A stretch of DNA of 64,000 nucleotides from Thalassobium sp. (GTDB lineage Bacteria; Pseudomonadota; Gammaproteobacteria; Pseudomonadales; Oceanobacteraceae). The notes beneath the pieces are model-generated. The model was not told the origin of the DNA. It searched no databases and was given only the letters and a program-made list of their open reading frames with translations. Shown here one piece after another: positions 44,180 through 53,994 of this stretch (the first letter of the stretch is position 1; every line of letters starts with the position of its first letter). The stretch lies in assembly GCA_002733205.1 (NCBI GenBank), contig NVUW01000001.1, positions 496,001 through 560,000 of the forward strand, in the 5' to 3' direction. Made by a program: the position numbers and the translations under genes.

Positions 44180-44580
44180 TGTACTGCACCCGCGCCGACC
44201 TGATAACCCGCTTCGGCGAGGCTGAGATTGTTCAGCTGAGCGATCGCGCCCATAGCGGCGCGATCGACGACGCGGTCGTGTCTCAGGCCATCGCGGACGC
44301 GGCGGCGGAGATCGACGGCTATTTAGCCGGCCGTTACCCGCTGCCGCTTACCGATATTCCGCCGTTGTTGAACCTGTACGCCTGCGATATCGCCCGTTAC
44401 CGACTGTTTGAAGACGGAGCCTATGAACAGGTGGTCGAGCGCTACAACACCGCGCTGCGTTATTTGCGCGACGTAGCTTCGGGCAAGGTTCATCTGCTGC
44501 CCGCCGGGCCGGACGACGCCCCGGAGCATGAGGTTGTTATGACCTCACGGCCGCCTATCTTCGGCGGAGGCGGCTACTGA
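44179..44580 (+). CDS. DUF1320 head-tail connector (Mu gp36-like)
   Basis: A 133-residue protein of DUF1320: YCTRADLITRFGEAEIVQLSD at the N-terminus, then IDGYLAGRYPLPL and a helical C-terminal part. The family corresponds to head-completion adaptors that sit below the portal. It overlaps both neighbours by one base. Confidence 0.92.
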   Translation: MYCTRADLITRFGEAEIVQLSDRAHSGAIDDAVVSQAIADAAAEIDGYLAGRYPLPLTDIPPLLNLYACDIARYRLFEDGAYEQVVERYNTALRYLRDVASGKVHLLPAGPDDAPEHEVVMTSRPPIFGGGGY

Positions 44581-45014
44581 TGTTTACCGATATCGAAAGC
44601 GCCATCGCCGAAAAGCTGCGCGCCGAACTGCCCGACGTACAGGTGATGACCGCCGCCGATCTGGCCTCGGTCACGGAAGACCGTCAACCAACCCCGGCGC
44701 TGCATGTGGTGTATCAGAACTACCGCGTCCTGGAAACTCGGGCCGACGGACGCGCCGCCAGTATTGAGCAGAGCTGGCTGGTCGTCGCCGTCGCAAAAGA
44801 CGTACGTGATATGCGCTCCGGCTCCGCGTCACGCCTCGCCGCCGGTGAACTGGCCGAACAGGCGTTACCGCACCTGATGGGCTGGCACCCGCCCGAAGCG
44901 GTCGGCCCGCTGCTGCTGTCCACGCCGCCTAAACCCGCGTACTCCAACGGCATTACCTATTTGCCGCTGGCGTTCACCGTTAAAACCACCATCGCTAACC
45001 GAGGTACCCCATGA
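44580..45014 (+). CDS. Mu gp37-like tail terminator/connector (DUF1834)
   Basis: A 144-residue protein with the alpha/beta pattern of Mu gp37/DUF1834 (MFTDIESAIAEKLRAELPDVQV start). It is placed between the head adaptor and the tail tube, where the tail terminator lies in siphoviruses. It overlaps the next small gene by four bases. Confidence 0.82.
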   Translation: MFTDIESAIAEKLRAELPDVQVMTAADLASVTEDRQPTPALHVVYQNYRVLETRADGRAASIEQSWLVVAVAKDVRDMRSGSASRLAAGELAEQALPHLMGWHPPEAVGPLLLSTPPKPAYSNGITYLPLAFTVKTTIANRGTP

Positions 45015-45187
45015 CCGTAAAACCTAACCCGGTCGAGGTTGAACTGGCCCAGCCGCATACCCACGCGGGCAAGCCGTATAAAGCCGACGACAAAATCAAA
45101 GTAGCCCCGGCCATCGCCGACTGGCTGCGCGCCCAGGGCATCGCTAAACCTGCGGCTGAAATCACCCCTAAAAAGGAGGCTAAGTAA
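45011..45187 (+). CDS. DUF2635-like small phage protein (Mu gp38-like)
   Basis: A 58-residue protein encoded between the tail terminator-like gene and the tail tube gene, coupled to both (ATGA before, TAATG after). It contains VAPAIADWLRAQGIAKP, resembling the DUF2635 family found before the tail sheath or tube gene in Mu-like phages. Confidence 0.7.
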   Translation: MTVKPNPVEVELAQPHTHAGKPYKADDKIKVAPAIADWLRAQGIAKPAAEITPKKEAK

Positions 45188-45954
45188 TGGCCATTCGTGT
45201 TGAAACTTATAAGCCGTATCTGGGCGTAGGCCCGGTCTACGCCCGCCCTGCGGGACAGCCTGACGGCCCTTTGTATCACCTGGGCAACACCAGCGAACTG
45301 AAATTGGCCCACGACGAAGCCGTGACCGAACAGCCCGACTATGATTCGCCGGGCGGCGGCACCCACGCCGAAGTGCGCCGCATCAATTCTGTAACGGCCT
45401 CGTTCGTGATGCACGACCTGAACGCCGACAACCTTTCGATGGCGACGCGCGGAACGAACACGGCGGTCGCCGGCGGCAGCATCACCGACGAAGCACACAC
45501 GGCTCATGTAGGCGGCCTGATCCGTCTGGAACATCCGGGCGCGACCTCAGCGATCGTAACCAGCGCCGACGGCCAGACCACCTATAACGACGTCGATATC
45601 ACCGGCGCAGGCGTTAAGGTGCTGGCAAGCGGCGATCTGGCGACCGCTATTAATGCACTGCCCGATGCCACCGCAGGCCTGCCGGTAAAAGTCAGCTACA
45701 CCCACCCTGGCTACAACCAGATCGAAGCGCTGACCGAAACCGGCAAAGTATGGGAGCTGGTATTCGACGGTATGAACGAAGCCGACTCCGGTAAGCCGTG
45801 CGTGCTTGATCTGTGGCGGGTGAATCTGGGCGTAGCCAGCGAGCTGGCGCTGAAAGGCGACGCCTTCGGCAGTTTGCCCCTGTCAGGAAAGCTGCTGAAA
45901 GACGCCAGCAAAGGCTCAGGTAAAAGCGCCTTTTACCGTATGCAGCAGGTGTAA
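45187..45954 (+). CDS. Major tail tube protein, siphovirus type
   Basis: A 255-residue beta-rich protein placed where Mu has its sheath gene. The N-terminus (VETYKPYLGVGPVYARPAG), a middle region with an extra domain and FYRMQQV end suggest a lambda gpV/B3-like tail tube subunit. No contractile sheath gene exists in the window, so the tail is predicted to be long and non-contractile. A bidirectional terminator follows. Confidence 0.78.
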   Translation: MAIRVETYKPYLGVGPVYARPAGQPDGPLYHLGNTSELKLAHDEAVTEQPDYDSPGGGTHAEVRRINSVTASFVMHDLNADNLSMATRGTNTAVAGGSITDEAHTAHVGGLIRLEHPGATSAIVTSADGQTTYNDVDITGAGVKVLASGDLATAINALPDATAGLPVKVSYTHPGYNQIEALTETGKVWELVFDGMNEADSGKPCVLDLWRVNLGVASELALKGDAFGSLPLSGKLLKDASKGSGKSAFYRMQQV

Positions 45955-45972
45955 TCGGCAGGCTAACGGCAA

Positions 45973-46005
45973 TAAAAAAAGGCGGCTATAAAAGCCGCCT
46001 TTTTC
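45973..46005. terminator. Bidirectional intrinsic terminator inside the late region
   Basis: A GGCGGCT/AGCCGCC stem with a 5-nt loop is flanked by A8 on one side and T6 on the other. It ends both the plus-strand tail tube transcript and the minus-strand gene at 46025. Confidence 0.9.
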
Positions 46006-46024
46006 CCAGGGTGCTGCCGGGAAA

Positions 46025-46288
46025 CTATTTGCCTTTGCCGAAAAGCAAAGCGCCGATTCTGATTAATACCGCGCCGATTAATGCGACGACGCCAATAACA
46101 ACGGAGCCGATAAGGATAAAGCCTAAAAGCTTTTGGAAAGCCAGCCCGGTGTCGGTGCCGTTAGCGTTCAGGTAAATCATTAACGACGGGAACGCGACAA
46201 TCAGAAATACAAACAGCCACTTTTCCCACCAGGCGGATTTTTTCTTACCCGAAGCCTCAGCTTCAATTTGATTGTGAGCCTGTTCCAT
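46025..46288 (-). CDS. Minus-strand small membrane protein in the tail operon
   Basis: An 87-residue protein from MEQAHNQIEAEASGKKK. Two membrane segments are clear: WLFVFLIVAFPSLMIYL (about residues 24-40) and LLGFILIGSVVIGVVALIGAVLI (about 54-78). Its ATG shares the CATG tetramer with the start codon of the plus-strand tape measure gene, so the two genes begin on the same bases in opposite directions. AAGG lies 9 nt before its start. It lies where siphoviruses usually encode the two tail assembly chaperones on the plus strand. It may be expressed from the prophage and act at the membrane, for example in superinfection exclusion. Confidence 0.7.
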   Translation of the reverse strand: MEQAHNQIEAEASGKKKSAWWEKWLFVFLIVAFPSLMIYLNANGTDTGLAFQKLLGFILIGSVVIGVVALIGAVLIRIGALLFGKGK

Positions 46289-49200
46289 GAGCAAAGACCT
46301 TAACCTGGCGCTGAAAATCAGCGTTGATAAAAAAGAAGGTGAATCAAACCTTAGCGCGTTTAACCGTGCGTTTAAAGACGCAATGGCCGAAATCGGAAAA
46401 AGCGCTGAGGAGATAGACGCCTTTGACGAGCTGAACAAAGACCTGGCGAAAGGCGTAAAGCAGGTCGACGAGCTGGACGATGAAACCCGCCAACTGTACG
46501 ACACCTACCGTAAAGGCGCGGAACTTGCCGCCGATCGCGATATCCTGGGCATTCGCGCCCATGCCGACATCCAGAAAGAAATAGAAGAAACCCGCGCCGC
46601 CTATGACCGCCTGAAAAAAGGCGGCAAGTTAAGCCAGGCCGAACTGGCCCAGGCGGCGCTGAAAACCGAAGAGCGTATCCGCGAACTGAAGCACCAGACC
46701 AACGGCTGGGTCGACGCGCTGCAGGACGCCAAAGGCAGCATCGCGGGCCTTGCCGGCTCAGTCGCGGGCCTTGCAACAGCGGCCGGCTACGCCATTGATT
46801 TTGAGTCGGCAATGGCGGACGTACGCAAAGTAGTCGACGGCACCGATGAGCAGTTTGACGCCCTGACCGCGCGCATTAAAGAGATGACCGGGGAGCTGCC
46901 AATCACCGCCGACGGGCTGGCGCAGATCGCCGCCGCCGGCGGGCAGCTGGGCGTTCCTATCGACAAGCTCGACCAGTTTATTGAGCTGACCGCGCGCATG
47001 TCGGTCGCCTTTGATCTGAGCGTTGAACAGGCCGGTCAGGCCGTCGCTAAACTCAGCAATATTTTCAACATCCCGATCGACAATGTCGAAGCCCTGGGCG
47101 ATGCCATTAATACGCTGGGCAACACGACCGCCGCGCGCGAGGCCGATATCCTCGATGTACTGACGCGGATCGGCGGCACCGCCAGCCAATTCAAACTGAC
47201 GGCAATTCAATCGGCCGCGCTCGCCGCCACCATGATCGAGATGGGCGCGACCAGCGAGGTCGCCGGTACCGGCATTAACGCACTGTTAAGCAAGCTGCAA
47301 ACGGCTAATGTTCAGGGGCCGGAATTCCAGCGCGCCCTGGAGGGCATGGGGTTATCCGCTAAACAACTGGCCGACGATATCCGCGCTAATCCGCAGCAAG
47401 CCCTCACCGAATTCCTGCGCACCCTGAGTACGCTGGATGATCAGGCGCGGGCGGAAACGCTGACGCGGTTGTTTGGTCAGGAATATCAGGACGATATAGC
47501 GCGACTGCTGAACGGCCTGGATAAATACGACGCCTCCCTTAAACGAATCACCAACACCGGCCAGACCGCCGGGGCCATGCAACGTGAGTTTGCTGCCCGT
47601 ATGCAAACGACCGAGGCGGAAATTCAGCTGATGCAAAACGGCCTGCAGGCCATCGCCATTAATTTGGGCAGTATCTTTTTACCGGCCATCCGCGCCGCCG
47701 CCGTAGGTATCGGCGACGTATCCCGCGCGATCGCGGATTTTGTAGAGGCTAATCCCGGCATCGCGGCGCTGGCCACAACTCTGGGAACCGTAGCCCTGTC
47801 CGCCGGCGCGCTGCGTTTGTTGTTCCTTTCTCTTGGCGTTGTCGGCACCAAGGCGTTTGTCGATGTCCGTAAAGAGGTCGCGCTGACCCGACTGTCGATG
47901 GCGGATTTAAGCGGCAGCGTAGGCAAACTGGGCGCGGCCGTACGCTTAGCCGGAACAGCCTGGGCCGCCTGGGAAATCGGCACCGATATCGGTAAGCAGC
48001 TGCATGATAATTTTGAAATAGCGCGATTGGCCGGCGTACGCCTGGCGCAGGCGTTCACGGTCGTTATGGAAGCGGTCGGGGCCGCCTTTGAAGCACTAAC
48101 CAATCCCGGCGAGATCGGCGGGATCTGGGACGAATTTACCGCCAAGGTCGAACGGATAAATAAAACCTACCAGCAGATGTACGAGGAGGTAGACGCCGGC
48201 GAGGACGTGCTGCGCCGCAACGCAGCCGCCGCAACTGATACAGGTAACGCGCTGGAACAGGCCGGCAATAAGGCCGCCGAAGCCGCGCAAAAAATCCGCG
48301 ACGAGTTTGCCGCGCTCGATCTGACCTCGGCCTCAGGCGTACTCGATTTTACCGCGCAGATCGACCGCGCCGCAGGTCACGCCAGCGTATTAACCGAACA
48401 GCTCAAAAGCTGGATCAGCGACGCGAACGCCGCCGATTTAAGTAAGTTTTCATACGGCATTAATGAAGCGTTTAAACAGAGCAAACTGTCGGCGGAAAAG
48501 CTGGCGGAATATAACGAACTGATATTACGCAAATCCTTTGATGACCTCGGCCTCAGCGCCGAAGCCGCGTTAGGAAAAATCAGCCCGGCCGCAAAAGAAG
48601 CCATTTACCAGATTGATAACATCGCCGTGACGTTGGAACGCATGGGCGTAACTGGCGAGCAGCGCATGGCCGCGCTTGAAATTGCGGTACGCGGCGCGAT
48701 CGGCCAGACCGACAATATTGCCGCCGTAAATGAACTGCGCGGGCGCATAGCTCAACTAGGCGACGCCGGCGATATTACCGCCGAACAAATGAAACGTCTG
48801 AACGATCAGCTTGATACTCAGGCGCACGCCCTGGCGCAAACGAAACCCGGTATTCAAAGCGTCGAAGACGCAATGCGGCAGCTGGGGCTGACCAGTCAGG
48901 CCGAATTACAGAAGGCGGCGGCGTCCGCGCAGGCAGTTGTTGAGCAGCTGCGCACGATGGGCGCGCCGATCGAAGACCAGCGCACCGCATTCCTGAAATA
49001 CGCCGAAACCGCGCTCGCGGCTAATCAGAATGTCACCGGCGCTCAACGGGAAGTCGTTATTGCACAGCTACAGGTTCAGGCGGCAGCGCTGGGCGTAACA
49101 GATCAACTGGCCGCGATGGGAGACGCCGGTAAAGACGCGGGGGAGAAAACCAAAGACGGCGCAAAACAGGCGGCGGAATCGACCAAAGAAATCAGCCAGG

Positions 49201-50075
49201 CCGCGCAGGATTCTGAGCGTGACGTTCAGGCGGTAGCCGCAAGCCTGGCGGGCTGGTTTCAAAGCGTGCGTGATGAAGTCGCAGCACTCAGCGAGCAGGC
49301 CCGCGCCGCATTCGATAATAAACTCGGTATTGATTCCGCCGGCCCTGTCAGTGAGATAGAAGCGTTACAACAATCCATCGCCGCCGCGCGCGAAGAGCTG
49401 GGCAAAGTCAGCATTGATAATCTTCAGGTCTTTGATCCTACCGGCGTAAACAGATTCAAAAACTCCGTGATCGAAGCGAAGAATGAAACCCTGATTGCCT
49501 TCCAGGAGCAGAAAATAAAAGCGCTGGACTACATTAACGCGCTGGAGTCTGGCAAAGGCGTTAACCAGGCGTTTATCAATCAGGCTCAAAGCGCGCAGCA
49601 ATGGATGCAACTGCTCGGCGAAGAAGACCTTAGCCAGCTGCAGTCGGCAATTGACTCCGCTAACCAGAAGTTACTGGCCATGACCGACGCCGCTAAATCT
49701 ACCCTTGGCAGCCTGCAGGATGAGCTGGATCGGCTGCAGGGGAATCAGGACGCAATTGATAAGCGCGAGTATGAAAACAAACGGGAGGAAGTTCAGCGCT
49801 TGCTGGAAGAGGCCCGACTATACGGCAACAAAGAAGCCATTAACTATTACACCGACGCACTGAAAACACTCGACCAGGTTCGGGCCGAAAAACATAAACA
49901 GCAACGGGCCGATGACCGCCAACCCGCCCGGCGTCAGAGCAGCACAACGTCTGAATTGCAGACCCAAAAAATAAAAACCGTAGAAGTGAAGATCGGCAGC
50001 AAGTCCGTTCAGGTACTGGAAAATAACGAACAGGATCTGCTCGACGCCCTGGCCGATTACGGAATGAGGACATAA
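46287..50075 (+). CDS. Tail tape measure protein
   Basis: A 1262-residue protein, the longest in the prophage. A TP901-type tape measure core lies around residues 160-400 (GYAIDFESAMADVRKVVDG, GLAQIAAAGGQLGVP, IMVSA-like Ala-rich repeats), followed by a hydrophobic stretch at about 485-515 and long helical repeats. By the usual 1.5 angstrom per residue rule the tail would be near 190 nm. The ribosome binding site is weak (GTGAG), and the ATG overlaps the start of the divergent membrane gene. Transcription must begin after the terminator at 45973 or read through it. Confidence 0.93.
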   Translation: MSKDLNLALKISVDKKEGESNLSAFNRAFKDAMAEIGKSAEEIDAFDELNKDLAKGVKQVDELDDETRQLYDTYRKGAELAADRDILGIRAHADIQKEIEETRAAYDRLKKGGKLSQAELAQAALKTEERIRELKHQTNGWVDALQDAKGSIAGLAGSVAGLATAAGYAIDFESAMADVRKVVDGTDEQFDALTARIKEMTGELPITADGLAQIAAAGGQLGVPIDKLDQFIELTARMSVAFDLSVEQAGQAVAKLSNIFNIPIDNVEALGDAINTLGNTTAAREADILDVLTRIGGTASQFKLTAIQSAALAATMIEMGATSEVAGTGINALLSKLQTANVQGPEFQRALEGMGLSAKQLADDIRANPQQALTEFLRTLSTLDDQARAETLTRLFGQEYQDDIARLLNGLDKYDASLKRITNTGQTAGAMQREFAARMQTTEAEIQLMQNGLQAIAINLGSIFLPAIRAAAVGIGDVSRAIADFVEANPGIAALATTLGTVALSAGALRLLFLSLGVVGTKAFVDVRKEVALTRLSMADLSGSVGKLGAAVRLAGTAWAAWEIGTDIGKQLHDNFEIARLAGVRLAQAFTVVMEAVGAAFEALTNPGEIGGIWDEFTAKVERINKTYQQMYEEVDAGEDVLRRNAAAATDTGNALEQAGNKAAEAAQKIRDEFAALDLTSASGVLDFTAQIDRAAGHASVLTEQLKSWISDANAADLSKFSYGINEAFKQSKLSAEKLAEYNELILRKSFDDLGLSAEAALGKISPAAKEAIYQIDNIAVTLERMGVTGEQRMAALEIAVRGAIGQTDNIAAVNELRGRIAQLGDAGDITAEQMKRLNDQLDTQAHALAQTKPGIQSVEDAMRQLGLTSQAELQKAAASAQAVVEQLRTMGAPIEDQRTAFLKYAETALAANQNVTGAQREVVIAQLQVQAAALGVTDQLAAMGDAGKDAGEKTKDGAKQAAESTKEISQAAQDSERDVQAVAASLAGWFQSVRDEVAALSEQARAAFDNKLGIDSAGPVSEIEALQQSIAAAREELGKVSIDNLQVFDPTGVNRFKNSVIEAKNETLIAFQEQKIKALDYINALESGKGVNQAFINQAQSAQQWMQLLGEEDLSQLQSAIDSANQKLLAMTDAAKSTLGSLQDELDRLQGNQDAIDKREYENKREEVQRLLEEARLYGNKEAINYYTDALKTLDQVRAEKHKQQRADDRQPARRQSSTTSELQTQKIKTVEVKIGSKSVQVLENNEQDLLDALADYGMRT

Positions 50076-50077
50076 CC

Positions 50078-50455
50078 ATGCAACTGGATAACATCACGCT
50101 ACCCACGCAAATGTACTGGGATAACGAACAGGACTTTAAACCCTTCGCCTACAGCAAGCAGCGCGCGGTTAACGGCGCGCTGGACATTCAGGTTCAGCCG
50201 CTGCATTACGGCCGCCCGATTAAGCTGATTAACGGCTGGATCAGGCGCGCAGATTTAGACGCACTACGCGCGTTAGAGAATGAACCCGCCGTTAAACGGG
50301 TATTAACATTGGTTAATCCGCAGACCTTTACTGTTCTGTTTGACTTAGAGGCTGGAGGGATTCAGGCCACGCCATTAGATAAATGCTCAGTGCCTGATCC
50401 TGATGATCTTTTTGATCTGACGCTGAACTTTATTACTGTGGAACCTGACCCCTAA
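50078..50455 (+). CDS. Distal tail protein, B3-like
   Basis: A 125-residue protein beginning MQLDNITLPTQMYWDNEQD. It is placed after the tape measure and before the large tail-tip proteins, as in other siphovirus-type transposable phages. No characterised domain is recognised. It is coupled to the next gene by a one-base overlap. Confidence 0.65.
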   Translation: MQLDNITLPTQMYWDNEQDFKPFAYSKQRAVNGALDIQVQPLHYGRPIKLINGWIRRADLDALRALENEPAVKRVLTLVNPQTFTVLFDLEAGGIQATPLDKCSVPDPDDLFDLTLNFITVEPDP

Positions 50456-53400
50456 TGGCTATTAACCCATCCGATGTTGTAATCCTGCGCTCTGAACGAT
50501 TCACAGATGAGCCAGACGGTGGCGGCGCAATGACCGGCACCGTCATCCCCAACGGTGTTGTTAATAATTTGTGGGACGATATTTCCCGCGACGTTCTGGC
50601 GTTTGGCGGCGTCAGCCTGCGCAAAATGTTTTGCGCGATCCGCTCCGCGAATGTCGATAAAGCCCTCGGCGGCCACGTTATCGTACTTAAAGATTCCGAT
50701 GCCTCGAATGTTTCAACAATCCTCTTTGAAACCGGCGGACATTACGACGAACGCAGCGATGCTCAGCAAGCAATCGAACAGTTTGTTGTGCTAGGAACCC
50801 GCTCCGTGCTGCGTCCGGTAGGCACTCAGCGTAAAGGCCAGACCTCAATTGTTGTTTACGCAGACTCCCCCAGCGACGAGCCGGAAATAGGCGAAGTGCT
50901 GATCTTAAAAAGTAAATCCACTGGCATCGAGCAGCCGGTAAAAATTACACGAGTAGATGGTTCTTACGCGTCATATGCGTACATTGATAAAAGCGGATAT
51001 CCGCAGCGGTTTCGCGCTTATCAGATGACGTTAAAAATAACGCAGGAACTGCAGCACGAATTTTTTGGTAACGACCCGGAGCCCGCCGCTAAGCACGACA
51101 CAGAGTTGTTCACCACACAGTCCAACAACTCGGCGCGGTACTATGGCATTAAGCCTCTGGCTCAGCCTGCTGTTGCAGGTGAGCGAACCGTCGTTGTTGA
51201 ATCTATTTTCTCGCCGTTGGTTCCTGCTGCAACAACAGAACAAGCGATTCTTGATCAGCGCCCCGGTCTGCTTTCTAACGTTGTGGAGCCGACTGGAGAT
51301 ATTCGCTCGTTAGCGCTCGGATCATATTCTGGTGCTGCATTATTAACGCTGCCGCAGAGCTGGGTGCCGGGTAGTCTGCGCCTGACAATTGGTAGCAGCG
51401 TTTACGCAGATGATGGCAACACGCTGCGTCTTATTAGCGGCACTAATAATTTAACAGCTGATGCTGTTATCAGCGCGACACGCGCTTCACTGTCGTTATC
51501 ACTGGCAAGTAACTACAGCATCAGCGCGCAGTTTTTACCCGGTGTCGCTGTAGAGCTAATGCCGTATACAACCCGCTTTGAAATTACCGCCGGTAATCGT
51601 CAGCTGACCTATACAGATCAGCTGGCCCCTAAGCCGATGCCGGGCTCCGTGCGCGTTGAATTCCAGTATTTGGGCCGCTGGTACACGCTCAGTGATGATG
51701 GCAACGGCAAACTAACTGGCCCTGCGTCAAGCGGTAGTGTGAATTATGAAACAGGTTCTATTTCGTACACGCTGCCAGGCGAGCCTGATGAAGGGTCAAA
51801 GATTTTGACAACCTGGGCGCGTTCGCCGTATATGACATTCGATACCGGGGCGCTTGATGCCTGGCTTGTTGTTGATCTGCCGTCGATGCCCGCTGCCGGA
51901 ACTGTTTCGTTAAGCTGGCAGCGTAGCGGCGGTAGCTACAGCGCTACAGCAGATAGCAGCGATAATTTAAGCGGCGCGGCGACCGGCTATGTGCGCGGGC
52001 AACGAGTGTATATGCGCCCGTCATCAATGCCGACGTCAGACGTCAGTGTCAATTATGAAAAACTGATCACCGGGCCGCAGATTGCATCTGTGCCGGTATC
52101 TGCGCAAACCGGAGGGTCAATAACGCTGAATATCGGCGCAACGGATATCGTTGCGCGCTCGGTAAAATTCGCGCTGAAAACATCGGTAAATATTAATACG
52201 CAGTTTGCCGGTGTCGTCACAAAAACAAACATCAAAAAAGACTGGGCCTGTAACTGCGATGCGGCTAATCGGGTTGTATCCGGCGGCCTGCACATCGGCG
52301 ATATTGATCCCGTTACGGGAGTAATTACGCTGAATGCATCGGCGCTGACGACTGTCGTACGAGAATACGTGCAAGTCACCAATGCTGTTTATGTTGTTAA
52401 AGGCGACTGGGCGACGGTCACAAAAACGCTGCGCGTCGAAAGCCAAACGCTAAATATTGAATACATCAGTACTTCCAGCACCGAGCCCGCTACACACACT
52501 CAAATACTGGCAGAAACGAACATCGAAGCGCGGCTTGATAACAGCCGTCCGCTGCTGCCGGGTTCCGTACTGGTATCTATCGGAGGACAGGAACTCTCAG
52601 ACGGCGGCGACGGCTATTTATATCGCAATTGGAATTACAGCACGGCTGCAGGGATACAGGCCGGACTGCTCGATTACACAGACTCGGTGGTTGTTATTCC
52701 GTATGCAGGATTACAGCCGTTAATTACTAATTTGAACAGCTCGCTGCTGTGCGCAGCTGGCGGTATCGGTGCAGCTGCCGCAGTACAAAGCGTTGTCTTC
52801 CGTACATCAGCAAGCCCGCTGAGAACTAGCGGCTTGCAGTTTCTTGCGCGCCGCGCTGCCGACGGCGCATTAATGCGCGCGCAGTCAGGAAACGACGGGT
52901 CAATTGTCGGTTCATTCGATACAAACGATGTGATTGGTGAATTCCCGCAGCCCGGCACAATTAACGGCTATACACTGCCGATTATTCCTGAGAACGTCGG
53001 CGGCGGAACGGCAACGGGTACAGTCGACAACGAAGCCGGGGTTGTAGAAATCCAGTTCAGTCAGCCGGTTATTTTGTCGACGCTTACCTATAACGCGGTC
53101 GCGTATACGACTGTGCCGCTATCCCCTGAAATCATCGGTTTAAACCCGGTACGGCTGCCGACCAACGGCAAGGTGCCGATTTATAAGCCGGGCTATATGG
53201 TCGTTGTGCATAACACGCAAACACTGGATGTTGCCGCGCCAGCGGCTGGTCAGATCATTGATTGCGGCCGCACTAATTTAGCGGTCGTAACGGTTCAGGA
53301 CGCATCAGGCGTAGACCTAGACCCTGCGCAGTACACGCTCGACAGAGCGGCTGGTACGGTCACGCTCAGCGATCCATTCACAGCTCAGGACGCCGCGCAA

Positions 53401-53994
53401 AACTCCCTTACATTACCGCTCACTGTAACGCACCGCATTGAGGACGTGGCCGCTCTGGGCAGCGTTGACGTTGGCGGATCGCTGCAATTATTAACTCAGT
53501 TAAATCACGATTATCCTGCAGGTACGTCGTACGTCAGCAGCGCGATTCACTTTGGCGTGATGCAGGCGCGTATCACAAACGTACGCGACAAGCAGATCGA
53601 CGACGGCGGCTTTGACGGCAGCGGTAGCGACGCGACCGGCACTTACGACACTGTTAACTATCCGATTCTGATTGATAACAACTCAGCGGTCGAAGACCGC
53701 TGGAAATTAAAATTCAGCAGTGCGACCGCGTTTGCGTGTATCAGTGAGCGACGGGGTGTGATCGGTACTGGAGCAACGAACGCAGATTATTCACCGATTA
53801 ACCCATACACAGGGCAGCCATACTTTACGATTAAAGCGAGTGGCTGGGGGTCGGGTTGGGTATCCAATAACGTATTGATGTTCGATACGATTGTTTCAGC
53901 CGATCCTTTCTGGGCAATTCGTACAGCGCTGCCGTCAAATTTACCGGCCCCGAAAGATTCGACAATTTTTGAGTTCCGTGCGGAGGCCGATTAA
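50455..53994 (+). CDS. Large beta-rich tail-tip protein
   Basis: A 1179-residue protein dominated by beta-sheet-type sequence with Ser/Thr/Gly-rich repeats and no membrane segments. Several internal stretches look like repeated immunoglobulin-like or fibre modules (YETGSISYTLPGEPDEG and related). Similar very large proteins follow the tape measure in B3/D3112-like phages and form the tail tip or central fibre. The exact part is not resolved. Confidence 0.7.
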   Translation: MAINPSDVVILRSERFTDEPDGGGAMTGTVIPNGVVNNLWDDISRDVLAFGGVSLRKMFCAIRSANVDKALGGHVIVLKDSDASNVSTILFETGGHYDERSDAQQAIEQFVVLGTRSVLRPVGTQRKGQTSIVVYADSPSDEPEIGEVLILKSKSTGIEQPVKITRVDGSYASYAYIDKSGYPQRFRAYQMTLKITQELQHEFFGNDPEPAAKHDTELFTTQSNNSARYYGIKPLAQPAVAGERTVVVESIFSPLVPAATTEQAILDQRPGLLSNVVEPTGDIRSLALGSYSGAALLTLPQSWVPGSLRLTIGSSVYADDGNTLRLISGTNNLTADAVISATRASLSLSLASNYSISAQFLPGVAVELMPYTTRFEITAGNRQLTYTDQLAPKPMPGSVRVEFQYLGRWYTLSDDGNGKLTGPASSGSVNYETGSISYTLPGEPDEGSKILTTWARSPYMTFDTGALDAWLVVDLPSMPAAGTVSLSWQRSGGSYSATADSSDNLSGAATGYVRGQRVYMRPSSMPTSDVSVNYEKLITGPQIASVPVSAQTGGSITLNIGATDIVARSVKFALKTSVNINTQFAGVVTKTNIKKDWACNCDAANRVVSGGLHIGDIDPVTGVITLNASALTTVVREYVQVTNAVYVVKGDWATVTKTLRVESQTLNIEYISTSSTEPATHTQILAETNIEARLDNSRPLLPGSVLVSIGGQELSDGGDGYLYRNWNYSTAAGIQAGLLDYTDSVVVIPYAGLQPLITNLNSSLLCAAGGIGAAAAVQSVVFRTSASPLRTSGLQFLARRAADGALMRAQSGNDGSIVGSFDTNDVIGEFPQPGTINGYTLPIIPENVGGGTATGTVDNEAGVVEIQFSQPVILSTLTYNAVAYTTVPLSPEIIGLNPVRLPTNGKVPIYKPGYMVVVHNTQTLDVAAPAAGQIIDCGRTNLAVVTVQDASGVDLDPAQYTLDRAAGTVTLSDPFTAQDAAQNSLTLPLTVTHRIEDVAALGSVDVGGSLQLLTQLNHDYPAGTSYVSSAIHFGVMQARITNVRDKQIDDGGFDGSGSDATGTYDTVNYPILIDNNSAVEDRWKLKFSSATAFACISERRGVIGTGATNADYSPINPYTGQPYFTIKASGWGSGWVSNNVLMFDTIVSADPFWAIRTALPSNLPAPKDSTIFEFRAEAD

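Noticed and set aside
46289-46504. Longer minus-strand frame extending the small membrane gene into the tape measure gene
   Set aside because: The extension is Ser-rich shadow translation of the tape measure coding strand; the membrane protein starts naturally at 46288.
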